A stretch of DNA of 64,000 nt. It comes from Anagrus nilaparvatae (Eukaryota > Arthropoda > Insecta > Hymenoptera > Mymaridae). The notes under the pieces are model-generated. The model had not been told where the DNA came from, searched no databases, and saw only the letters and a list, made by a program, of their open reading frames with translations. The stretch spans positions 2,480,001-2,544,000 of the forward strand of contig JAKSXM010000107.1 of assembly GCA_022575985.1 (NCBI GenBank), read 5' to 3'. Every line of letters starts with the position of its first letter. Positions within the stretch are counted from its first letter, which is position 1. Shown here in pieces: positions 42,529 to 53,153 of this stretch. The position numbers were made by a program, and so were the translations under genes.

Positions 42529-44188
42529 GCATTTATTTTGTCTGAGCAAAAATATAGTTTTTACTCTTGTTTTTACATAGTCAATTATTTAATTTAATAT
42601 TTAAATAAAAATAAAATAAAATCTTTTAATAAATTAAAATTAGTCAAATTATTATGCACAGACTTCTGAGATATTATAAGTAAAATAATAAATTGCAGAA
42701 AATACCTAAAATAAACTCCGAAAGAAGTACAATTCTTGGGAAAATCATTCGATCCATAAAGTTGTAATTGTAATAATCTTCCATTCTATCATATTTAAAA
42801 ATTTTCCACTAGTTTTACTACTTTTAATCCATTTTTTTACATTTTTTACATCAAAAATATTATCGTATAAATTAGCTTTTAAGGATGCCAAAATAACTAT
42901 TTTTTTCCTGACTAATTTAAATTTATTATATTTAAGTCTTGAACCTCTCTTGAACCAAAGTAAAATATATTATTTCAACATTAAAAACTGATTCAGACCT
43001 TTACTTATTATCTTTATAGTTAATTTAAACTGACGTATTTTCGCTGAAACTCCCGAATTTTTCTATTAAAAATACAGGATTTAAGAGTTATTATGAGTAT
43101 CTTTTTCTGAACCATAAAGTTTCTTAAAATATTTGATTTTCTCAAAATTTGTTTTTGTCTCAGAAAAAATTGCTTAAAAATACTCAAAAGTTCAGTATTA
43201 TTTAATAGGTCTTTTAGGGGAAATAGGAAATAGGTTAGTTTAACTTATTTCTGGGCTATCACAAGGTTTTCAACAATTTTTTGTGTTCAAATAATATATT
43301 TTAATGTGGCTCAAGACTAAAATATTAAATATTAAACTTATATACAGAAAAAAATTATTCAAATTAAAAATTCCATGGAAATTTAGAAGACCCTGGTATA
43401 AATTAAATTACAAAATTTCTGATGTTCTTAAGGTGTATTAAGTAGGATATTTATCTATACAATATTTGCTAACAATCAGATTTAAATAAAAATAGTCAAA
43501 TATTAGTTTAAAGAAATAATGCGTAATAAATATTATTAACATTAATAATTAATTCATAACTTTTAAAAAGTATAAAAATTTTAATTTATTCTTCTTAAAA
43601 CATCTTTTTTTACAGATAAAATTTTTTTAAATTAAGGGAGTTGACGCGTGGAGGAAAGAAGATATATTTTTTTTCGGACTTCTTTCTTCCTCTCACGAGT
43701 TTCGTATAAGAAATTCCAAAATTTTATTGTTTATATTTCTGTAAATAAACTCCTAAGAACTCTGAAATTTTTTCAGTGTGTTTTTATAATAATAAATTAT
43801 ATTTTAACTAAATATTATCAAAATCTGTTTTGTAAATTTTTTGTTTGGAGCTCTTAAAATTTCTTACGGTGAATAAGTATGTAATATAAATAAGTACGTA
43901 TTGTACAAAATTTACAAAACAGATTTTGATAATATTTGGTTAAAATATAATTTATTATTATAAAAACACACTGAAAAAATTTCAGAGTTCTTAGGAGTTT
44001 ATTTACAGAAATATAAACAAAAACATTTTGGAATTTCTTATACGAAACTCGTGAGAGGAAGAAAGAAGTCCGAAAAAAAATATATCTTCTTTCCTCCACG
44101 CGTCAACTCCCTTAAGTCTTTGACGTAAAAAAAAATTTATTTTTAAAGCTGGAATTCCGGTTGCCGCAACCGGAATTTTTTTTCAGTG
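42242..44188. mobile_element. 1.95-kb TA-flanked TIR element
   Basis: About 73-bp inverted ends: CACTGAAAAAAAAATCCGG then ttgcgggaaccggaattcca, matched inversely at 44116-44188. TA on both sides (42240-42241 and 44189-44190), as for Tc1/mariner-type elements. The inner 1.3 kb is AT-rich with no transposase. It carries a TTAA-flanked hairpin next to its right end (43636-44111). Confidence 0.88.
43636..44111. mobile_element. 476-bp TTAA-flanked hairpin
   Basis: Arms of about 207 bp are almost identical (gggagttgacgcgtggagga and inverse), loop roughly 43843-43905. TTAA at 43632-43635 and 44112-44115. Both arms give the same spurious peptide beginning MEERRYIFFRTSFFLS, which measures their identity. 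A diverged second copy is 57813-59010. Confidence 0.9.
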
Positions 44189-44639
44189 TAGGGACACGGT
44201 GCCCCTGAAACAATTTAAATAAAAATTCAAATTACCCCCGAGATTCCAATGTAAATTTGTTTTTTAGTTGTTAGATTAAGAGATAGCTATGGTAAAGTGT
44301 GCGTGTAGTTAAGACACTTGAATTCTTGTTCAGACGTAGAAAACACCAAAACGTACTAACCTTCCATTTAAATTTTTTTTCCCCAGCGGTATCCAAAAAA
44401 GTTATGAGTTGCTAAAGTTGGCCAATTTTGGGCAAAAAAAAAGTGAAGTTAAGACACCTCGGAATAGCCTAATATTTTAGATAAAGCCAAAACGTACGAG
44501 GTTTACATTTGAAATTTTTTTGTATCTGGTGTTTTAAGGAGGGAGTCGGGCCCTGGAAGGTTTAAAATAGTCAAAATCAGAAATATTACTTGAAAGGGAA
44601 TCTGGCACCAATAACCGGCTTGAGAAAAGGCTTACTGTA

Positions 44640-47600
44640 GGTTTTTTGGGTCGCTGAATCCGGATCCGGGGTCCAAATCTAGAAAAAAATTTGGGAGCAC
44701 CCTTAAATGGGAAAAAACTACCCCTTTTTACGGGTTTTTTTGCAATACTTTGGGACTGGGACTAATACTCCAGTCAAATCACGGGGGGGGGGGTGGTATT
44801 GTTTGTGGCCGCCACCAGATTTGGTCTACTATAGGTTTTTCGGGTCGCTGAACACGAAAATCGGGGTCTTTTCTATGCGCAATTGGGGCTTGACCCTTAA
44901 AAGCGGGCAAAACTGCCCCTAAAAAGTGTATTTTTGCTGTATTCATTGTAAGCCTTTGAAATTTGGTATACGGGGGTTTTTTGGGTCGCTGATAACAAAT
45001 ATTGCAGTTATAACTATGAAAAATTACCCCTTCACCCTTAAATCGGGCAAAACTGCCCCTAAAATGGGCATTTTTGCTGTATTCATTGTAAGCCTTTGAC
45101 ATTTGGTATACGGGGGTTTTTTAGGTCGCTGATAACGAATATTGCAGTTATAACTATGAAAAATTACCTCAAAATTACCCCTTCAGCCTTAAATTGGACA
45201 AAACTACCCCTAAAAGGGGTATTTTTGCAACTTTCACTCTAGCCCTCCAAGATTTGGTCTAATAATGGTTTTTGGGGTCGCTGATCACGAATATTGAAGT
45301 TATAACCTTGGTTATAACTATGAAAAATAACCTCTTCACCCTTAAATTGGCCAAAAGTACCCCTAAAAGGGGTGTTTTTTTTACTTTCGCTCTAGCCCTC
45401 CAAGATTTGGTCTTAAAGGGTTTTTTAGGTCGCTGATTATGAAAATCGCTTTTTTTTCAATTAAAAATTAGCTCTTCAGCCTCAAATTTGCTAAAACTAC
45501 TCCTGAAAGGTTTGAAAGGTATAATTAAATGAATCATACATTTTACAAGTTATCTTATTTATAAAATAAAGGTAAGCAAATGTTTTATCATTTGAAAAAT
45601 TTTTCAAAAATTTAAAAAAAATTTTTTTGCATTAAACAAAACTTTTATTATGCCTCAAAATAACCCTTCAAGGGCTTATTATTGTAATCAGCGTCCTAAA
45701 AAACACTATAAGACTAAATCTTAGAAGGCTAGAACGAATATAGCGAAAGCACCCCTTTTAGGAGTATTTTCGGTTAATATAAGGCTGAAGAGTTACGTAT
45801 TGAAAAGACATCTATTTTTCTGATCAGTGCCCCAAAAAACCCTATTACACCAAATCTTGAAGGGCTAGATTGAAAGTAGCGAAAACACCCCTTTTAGGGG
45901 CAGTTTTGCCCAATTTAAGGGTGAAGGGGTAATTTTTCATAGTTATAACTGCAATATTTGTTATCAGCGACCCAAAAAACCTCCGTATACCAAATTTCAA
46001 AGGCTTACAATGAATACGGCAAAAATGCCCTATTGAAGGGCAGTTTTGCCCAATTTAAGGGTGAAGGGGTAATTTTTCATAGTTATAACTGCAATATTTG
46101 TTATCAGCGACCCAAAAAACCTCCGTATACCAAATTTCAAAGGCGTACAATGAATACGGCAAAAATGCCCTTTTTAGGGGCAGTTTTGTCCGATTTAAGG
46201 GTCAAGCCCCAATTAAGCATAGAAAAAACCCCGATTTTCGTGTTCAGCGACCCAAAAAACCTGTAGTAGACCAAATCTGGTAGCGGCCACAAACAATACC
46301 ACCAAAACCGTGATTTTACTGGAGTATAAAGCTAAGATAACTAAATGATTGTAATTTTTCAAGAGTAATTAAATATATATTGTGGTTATTAGATATTAGA
46401 CTAAAATTAGGCGAATAAGGACCAATTTTAGGGGGTAAAAACTACCCCTAAAATAAGGAAAATTACGAAAAACGGTACTCCAGTCAAATTACGGGTTTGC
46501 TTACACTTACGGTTGCGAATACGAGATTTGCTCTAGGATAGGTTGTTTGGGTCGCTGAACACGAAAATTGGGGTCATTTGGTAAAGAAAATGGCGCTTCA
46601 CCCTTAAATTTGCAAAAAATACCCCCAAAAGGGTGTATTTTTGATGTCATCACCTTCTGAGTCAATAGATTTATCCAAGAATCGGCTTCCAAGGGTTTTT
46701 AGGGTCGCTTATTAAGAATCTTGATGATTTTTTAAGGTAACATTAATACTTAACCCCTAAATTACCGAAAACTACCCCCATAAGGGGTCTTTTTGCTGTT
46801 TCTGCACTTTTTGCGTCAAGAATAGGTCCATAAGGGTTTTTTGGGTAGCTGAAAACGAATTTCATGGATTTCTTAATGAAAAATTAATATTTCACCCTTA
46901 TATTAGCTAAAACTACCTCCAAAAGGGAAGCCCTTTGGGCCTAGTCTGAACTCTTTGGACCTAAACTTAACGCAGAAAGTTTGAATATAGCAAAAACGCC
47001 CTTTAGAGGGTAGTTTTAGCTAATATAAGGGTGAAATATTAATTTTTCATTAAAAAATCCATGAAATTCGTTTTCAGCTACCCAAAAAACCCTTATGGAC
47101 CTATTCTTGACGCAAAAAGTGCAGAAACAGCAAAAACACCCCTTATGGGGGTAGTTTTCGGTAACTTAGGGGTTAAATATTAATGTTACCTTAAAAAATC
47201 ATCAAGATTCTTAATTAGCGACCCTAAAAACCCTTGGTAACCGATTCTATCTATTGTAAATCTATTGACTCAGAAGGTGATGACATCAAAAATACACCCT
47301 TTTGGGGGTAGTTTTTGCAAATTTAAGGGTGAAGCGCAATTTTCTTTACCAAATGACCCCAATTTTCGTGTTCAGCGACCCAAACAACCTATACTAGAGC
47401 AAATCTCGTATTCGCAACCGTAAGTGTAAGCAAACCCGTATTTTGACTGGAGTACCGTTTTTCGTAATTTTCCTTATTTTAGGGGTAGTTTTTACCCCCT
47501 AAAATTGGTCCTTATTCACCTAATTTTAGTATAATATCTAATAACCACAATATTTATTTAATTACTCTTGAAAAATTACAATCATTTAGTTATCTTAGCT

Positions 47601-47720
47601 TTAATCCCAAATTATTGCAAAAAAACCCGTAAAAAGGGGTAATTTTTTCCCATTTAAGGGTGCTCCCAAATTTTTATCTAGATTTGGACCCCGGATTCGG
47701 ATTCAGCGACTAAAAAAACC
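44640..47720. repeat. About twenty GGGTCGCTGA modules in palindromic arrays
   Basis: Left of centre the core reads gggtcgctga (44648, 44842, 44983, then about every 140-155 bp); right of centre it reads tcagcgaccc (45966, 46106, 46247). Each module also carries accccTAAAAGGGGT and ttaagggtgaagg blocks. Spacing of the best-preserved units is 140-141 bp, the same as the satellite at 26138-27123. Confidence 0.85.
46325..47612. mobile_element. 1.29-kb palindrome inserted in the right arm
   Basis: Ends taaagctaagataactaaat and atttagttatcttagcttta. Centre near 46960 (aagggaagccctttggg). Removing it restores actggagta to atcccaaattattgc, matching the left arm at 44740-44770. Built of diverged modules of the same family as its host. 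Confidence 0.85.
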
Positions 47721-48088
47721 TATAGTAAGCCTTTTCTCAAGCCGGTTATTGGTGCCAGATTCCCTTTCAAGTAATATTTCTGATTTTGACTATTTTAAAC
47801 CTTCCAGGGCTCGACTCCCTCCTTAAAACACCAGATACAAAAAAATTTCAAATGTAAACCTCGTACGTTTTGGCTTCATCTAAAATATTAGGCTATTCCG
47901 AGGTGTCTTAACTTCACTTTTTTTTTGCCCAAAATTGGCCAACTTTAGCAACTCATAACTTTTTTGGATACCGCTGGGGAAAAAAAATTTAAATGGAAGG
48001 TTAGTACGTTTTGGTGTTTTCTACGTCTGAACAAGAATTCAAGTGTCTTAACTACACGCACACTTTACCATAGCTATCTCTTAATCTA

Positions 48089-49778
48089 TGTTCAGAGTCA
48101 AAAACATCAAAAAATTTTTAAAATCAGTCTGGCGCTTTTTTTTTTTTAGCTAAAAACTGTTTCATTTCAATATTATAATAGAAAATAATCGGAAAATAAT
48201 AAATAAGTTTGTATGAAAGTTGTTTCAAGTTATAAAAAATAATTTTTAATGTACAAAATCTTTTATAAAATTAAATCTACTAACAAAAAATAGTTTTACC
48301 AAAAAAAAAGACCGAGAAACAACAGGCAGCTCAGGGAAGCCCAGGGTATCTCTAAATCCAAATTTTAAGAAAAATTATAATTTTAATGTAAAAATTAATT
48401 AACTAATTAATTAAAGAAAATTAACTCATTAATACCGGGGCGGAGAGTTTTGGAAGTGAGCAAAAATAAATACATTCCCTTATAGATACGTGGCTAAAAA
48501 GTTCATCTTAATAGAAAAATTTTATGCTCTTTCAGAATCTGTCATTAGTTTTGATCTACAACCCTTAAATATACCCTAAAAAGAGGGGTGAAACGATTAA
48601 AGGAATAGATCAGGAATTATTAGGAAATGTTTGGATAAATCAATGAAAAAAGTATCAAACTTTATTGAAAAATGCTTGAACATAATATTTTGTATGTAAA
48701 TTTAAGTAAACTTTGTATACATTATATGTCCTATTTACAACACTTAAAATATGCCATGTGGATAAGGGTAGATACAAAAAAAATTAAAATAAGGCTTATT
48801 TTTTATAATTAAAATTATATTCTTAAGTAGAATTAGCTGCTAATTTCAAATTTAACGTCAGTTTTGGCAAAAACTTTAATTGTTGACACACTCTCTAAAA
48901 TAGGGGTGAACGGGGTAAAGCAGCCATATTAGGGTTATGCTTTATGGCAAATTTGTCAAAGTCACCCCTATTTTACAGAATGCTTCAAAGTTTTTGCAAA
49001 AAACTGATGTTGAATTTTAAATTAGGAGCCAATTTTACAGAATATAATTTTAATTATAAAAAATAAGTATTATTTTAATTTTTTTGTATCTACCCTTATC
49101 AACATGGCACATTTTAAGGGTTGTAAATAGGACCAACATGAATGAGACCACAATTTATACAAAGTTTACTTAAATTTACATACAAAATATTATGTTCAAG
49201 CATTTTTCAATAAAGTTTGATACTTTTTTCATTGATTTTTCCAAACATTTCCTAATAATGCCTGATCTATTCCTTTCACCCCTCCTTTTAGAATATATTT
49301 GAGGGTTGCAGATCAAAAATAATGTCAGATTCTGAAAGAGCGTAAAATTTTTCTATTAAAATGAACTTTTTAGCCACGTATCTATAAGAGAATGTATTTA
49401 TTTTTGCTCATATCCAAAACTCTCCGCCCCGGTGTTAATGAGTTAATTTTCGTTAATTATTTAATTAATTTTTACATTAAAATTATAATTTTTCTTAAAA
49501 TTTGGATTTAGAGATGCCCTGGGCTTCCCTGAGCTGCCTGTTGTTTCTAGGTCTTTTTTTTGTTGGTTAAACTATTTTTTTTAGTAAAATTAATTTTATA
49601 AAAGATTTTGTACATTAAAAATTATTTTTTATAACTTAAAACAACTTTTATACAAACTTATTTATTATTTATTATTTTCCGATAATTTTCTATTATAATA
49701 TCGAATTGAAACAGTTTTTAGCTAAAAAAAAAGCGCCAGACTGATTTTAAAATTTTTTGATTTTTGTGACTCTGAACA
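48089..49778. mobile_element. 1.69-kb palindrome inserted in the right arm
   Basis: Ends TGTTCAGAGTC and GACTCTGAACA. Arms of about 800 bp pair through ggcagctcagggaagcccag/ctgggcttccctgagctgcc and accggggcggagagttttgg. Centre near 48930. The left arm of the host (44255-44290) shows the uninterrupted ttagttgttagattaagaga. No modules inside, so it is unrelated to its host. Confidence 0.87.
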
Positions 49779-50147
49779 ACTAAAAAACAAATTTCCATTA
49801 GAATCTCGGAGGTAATTTAAATTTTTAGTTAATTGTTTCAGGGGCACCGTGGGGACCTATGGTGCAGAAATACCTAGGGACCATTGGGGCAGAATTTTTA
49901 AAGAATTTATTGTAAAAATTAATAAAAAATAAATTCATATTATTTAAAAAACTATAATAATTTGAAAATTTAATTAATTTTGTTCACTTTGATGTCTAAG
50001 CAGAATGATTTCTATAATAAAAATCTAAATATAAATATATGTATATAAATATTTATATTATGAACACAATAGATACTTTATTATCAGTGTTATAAGTGAA
50101 CATGTTCCATGCTCGTTGGTTGTGTAGTTACACAAACCGGTTATAAA

Positions 50148-51335
50148 TTTTTCGAGAGGGTACTGATTGTGTCATTATAATGGTCTTATCTTATCTGAAC
50201 CACAGTTTTGAGGCCTTGTTCAACTCTGACTATTAAAGCCCATAAAATTTTAAGTGAGAAAGTTATACTAATTCGCTTGCGTATGTTAAGTTTTTTGGTT
50301 AATACCACGAATACCTAGGTGATCTAAGTTTGTTCAGACTGGTGACTGGTCGCTTGCAAATCTGCCATATCATTTCTTATGCTTCTTATAGTATATTTCA
50401 TACTGTAAAAAAATATTTGATCCAATAAACGTCATGAGGAAGGATGCTAAATAATTTTTGTCGTATGCGCAAAAATACTCACAAGTAATTGCAATGTTGA
50501 AATTATCATCTCAAAAAGTTTTTTGAAATGTAGTTTAATAAAATTAAAACTTCCTTTTTCCTATATCATACGCTTAATATGTGTTCTGTAAGATCTAATA
50601 AATGATATTCCAACCTGTTCAAATATACTATACTATACAGAAGTTTTTAGAAAATTTTTTATCCCTAAAAGTTAATTCACCAAATGGTTATAAGAAAAAT
50701 GGATACATTTTTTTATTGAATAATGGTCATAGCTATGGTAGTCAGTTTTCAATTAAATAAAATATTATAGTATAATTAAAAGTTATTATTTAAAAAAAAA
50801 AAATTATTAGTATAGTATTGAAATAAAGCGATGAAATAGTGAATTTTTAAGCAGTAATAAAAATGTTACTTTTTATAATAATAACAGATTTAAAAATATT
50901 GGGTATTTACCAAAAAACTTAGTACATACTTTTATGGTCCTGTTGAATTAATATTTTTTTAATTATTCTCAATGCAACAACAATTTTTCACTTAGAATCT
51001 CATGGGTTTTATTAAAGTACATAATAGCTTCTAATCAGTATTAAGAAATAAATTCTGTGTGTCCATCCAATTTGTCTGTAATAATAAAAAAATAATAAAA
51101 AATTGATGTTAACTTTTTGCTTAATTAATTTCCCCTCTTATTTTCCTACTTCCTAATTATATTTTTATCATCATCATTTAAATAGTTAATACACGTAAGA
51201 ATCTATTTCAACTAAACTCAAACTATTCTAGAATTTTTTAATATTTAGAACGTCTATAAGCACAAATTTTTAATAATTTTATTTTTACAATTTAAATTTA
51301 ATTTTAAAAAAAGGGAGGGAAATGAAATTTAAGCT
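50148..51335. other. AT-rich DNA, nothing identified
   Basis: No recognised motif. acttttatggtcctgttg at 50925 recurs near 59490, hinting at an old dispersed repeat. Confidence 0.5.
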
Positions 51336-51339
51336 TTCC

Positions 51340-51440
51340 TAAAATACTTTTTTAGTTAATTTAAATAACTGCTTGACATTTAAAGCAAATTGTTTTAAAT
51401 GTTTGAAATTTGAAGCAAAGCAACCTACCGTACAGGGTGT
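51340..51440. repeat. Half of an AAGCA-type foldback
   Basis: gggagggaaatgaaatttaa, gctttcct and gcttgacatttaaagca match the right arm of 56450-57080; the left arm is missing. Confidence 0.5.
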
Positions 51441-51444
51441 CTGT

Positions 51445-51675
51445 TACTTTTGAGAATTTAGAATTTAAGACTCGTCATTGGCAAATAAGAGCCCAATTAG
51501 TCCCCCAAAATAATCGTATAGCTAGAAAAAATTTTAATAACAGACAAATTTTGCATACTTTAACTTAATTTTTGATTTTAATTTTGCCTTAAAAAAAATA
51601 AATAATTTTTTTTTTAAGTATAATTTCTCATATAAAATTTAATTATTTTATAAGAGTATATAAAAGTAAATGTAT
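51445..51675. other. Unassigned AT-rich DNA
   Basis: Begins with tacagggtgtctgttacttt, a TE-terminus-like phrase, but has no partner in view. Confidence 0.35.
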
Positions 51676-51677
51676 AT

Positions 51678-52813
51678 GTCGCAGTGTTATAGAATAGTTT
51701 GTATTATAGGCTATAATACGGATTATAGAAAAGTAAAATTTTTAAAATCATTACTTTTCTATGATACTGGAATTTTAAGTGTCATAGCCTATAATCCGTA
51801 TTATAGCCTATAATACTAACGCACTTTTGTATTATAGAAAAATGAAAAATAAAATCGTTTTCATCATTCCGCTACCTTTCAATTATTTATTTTTTATACT
51901 ACCTACATAATTATATTAACTTACAATAAAATTTTTAATTATTTTATTTTAATTATTTATTTAAATATTATTACTATTTTATTTATTTTTACATGGACCA
52001 CTAAAATGACAACGTGAATTACATAAAACCTGAGCTTTATAACATTGACATCTATTTGTTGAACACTGTTTAGCGGAAGCTCTGTAATTGCATTTTTTGT
52101 ACCCCTGACCACCAGAAAGAGATTGTTTAGCTGCAGCTGCAGCTGCTGCTACTTAACATACTACTCATATATGAATCGTGGAAAACTTAAAGTTTGGATA
52201 ATCAAAAGTTTATCAACGAAAATTTTCAGTTTTAAATTTTTAAAACGCTCATACAAAATAAAAATGTGAAAAACGTCCGGGTCGTTTTCTCCAAGTGTAT
52301 GCGGTATTTTACTTAATGTATCTTGTTCAGTTTTGATGAAAAAATAAGGTATCCAAAATATGAGTAAATTTTTTGGCTTCAATCAAGAGCTATTTAAATA
52401 TGAGGCTCAAAATGTGAAAAACGTCCGCATAAATAAAAAATCCCATAAGAATAACACGAAGAATTTATTTTCATATTTGTGCACCCATTTATATTGACCA
52501 TTAAAAAGATAAATAATTTAAATTTATATAAATAATTGAAATAAAACAATTAAAAATTTTTTTGTAAGTTAATATAATTATGTAGGTAGTATAAAAAATA
52601 AATAATTGAATGGTAGCGGAATGATGAAAACGATTTTATTTTTCATTTTTCTATAATACAAAAGTGCGTTAGTATTATAGGCTATAATACGGATTATAGG
52701 CTATGACACTTAAAATTCCAGTATCATAGAAAAGTAATGATTTTAAAAATTTTATTTTTCTATAATCCGTATTATAGCCTATAATACAAACTATTCTATA
52801 ACACTGCGACGTA
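51678..52813. mobile_element. 1.1-kb foldback that carries a protein-coding fragment
   Basis: Arms of about 290 bp: gtcgcagtgttatagaatag pairs with ctattctataacactgcgac. Sub-terminal palindromes tataatccgtattatagcct occur twice per arm. The loop (51970-52535) holds a coding fragment of another element (51979-52152) and unassigned sequence. Confidence 0.85.
51979..52152 (-). pseudogene. Cys-rich C-terminal tail of an integrase-type transposon protein (KRBA2/Ginger-like)
   Basis: Minus-strand frame, bounded by a stop upstream and TAA downstream: an Ala7 run, then SGGQGYKKCNYRASAKQCST, NRCQCYKAQVLCNSRCH and GPCKNK. The C-x(n)-CxTxRCxC-(F/Y)KA-x-x-x-CNSxCH...CKN spacing is what I recognise at the C-terminus of KRBA2-like/Ginger integrases, where it is probably a zinc-binding tail. 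Only 57 residues remain, with no start and no integrase core, so it is a captured fragment. Confidence 0.55.
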
Positions 52814-52818
52814 TATAT

Positions 52819-53143
52819 GTTACGCCCGAAACGAGGTAACGGCCGGTTCCGCGGAATGGGGCAGTCATCAGCCGGTATAATGAAATTATGAATAAAATTT
52901 GATAAGTCAAACAAATTTTTTATCTTATAATTAATCAGTATCATCCAAAAATGTATTTCAAATGTAAATTAAATTAAACAATCATTTTTTTTCTTAGAAA
53001 ATTTTCTTATTTTCAATGTATTCATTTATTTAATTTGATGCCCCGTTCCGCGGAACCGGCCGGTTTTATGTCCCATTTCGTAGAACCGGCCGGTTTACTG
53101 TCCGATTCCGCGGAACCGGCCGTTACCTCGTTTCGGGCGTAAC
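52819..53143. mobile_element. 325-bp GC-rich MITE
   Basis: Perfect inverted ends gttacgcccgaaacgaggta then acggccg. Repeated gttccgcggaaccggccg units occur near the right end (about 53045, 53065, 53105). ATAT flanks both ends (52815-52818 and 53144-53147). Interior AT-rich, no gene. Confidence 0.85.
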
Positions 53144-53153
53144 ATATATATTA

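Larger units (their letters stand above)
40442..50147. mobile_element. Composite 9.7-kb palindrome
   Basis: Outer arms 40442-40735 and 49855-50147 pair over about 290 bp (ataaccggtttgtgtaacta/tagttacacaaaccggttat; gcatggaacatgtt and its inverse). Pairing resumes inward at 44191 (gcccctgaaac, caccaaaacgtactaacctt) and continues to a centre near 45590. Unpaired blocks in the left arm (minisatellite, C-tract array, palindrome 41491-42147, TIR element 42242-44188) and right arm (palindromes 46325-47612 and 48089-49778) are later additions, since the other arm shows the uninterrupted sequence. No transposase. Confidence 0.85.

Noticed and set aside
43648..44099. Two near-identical frames starting MEERRYIFF in opposite orientation
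   Set aside because: They are the two arms of one hairpin, not a duplicated gene.
45958..46283. Overlapping frames with QRPKKPPYTKFQR-type repeats
   Set aside because: The peptide repeats follow the 140-bp DNA module; both orientations give similar shadows.
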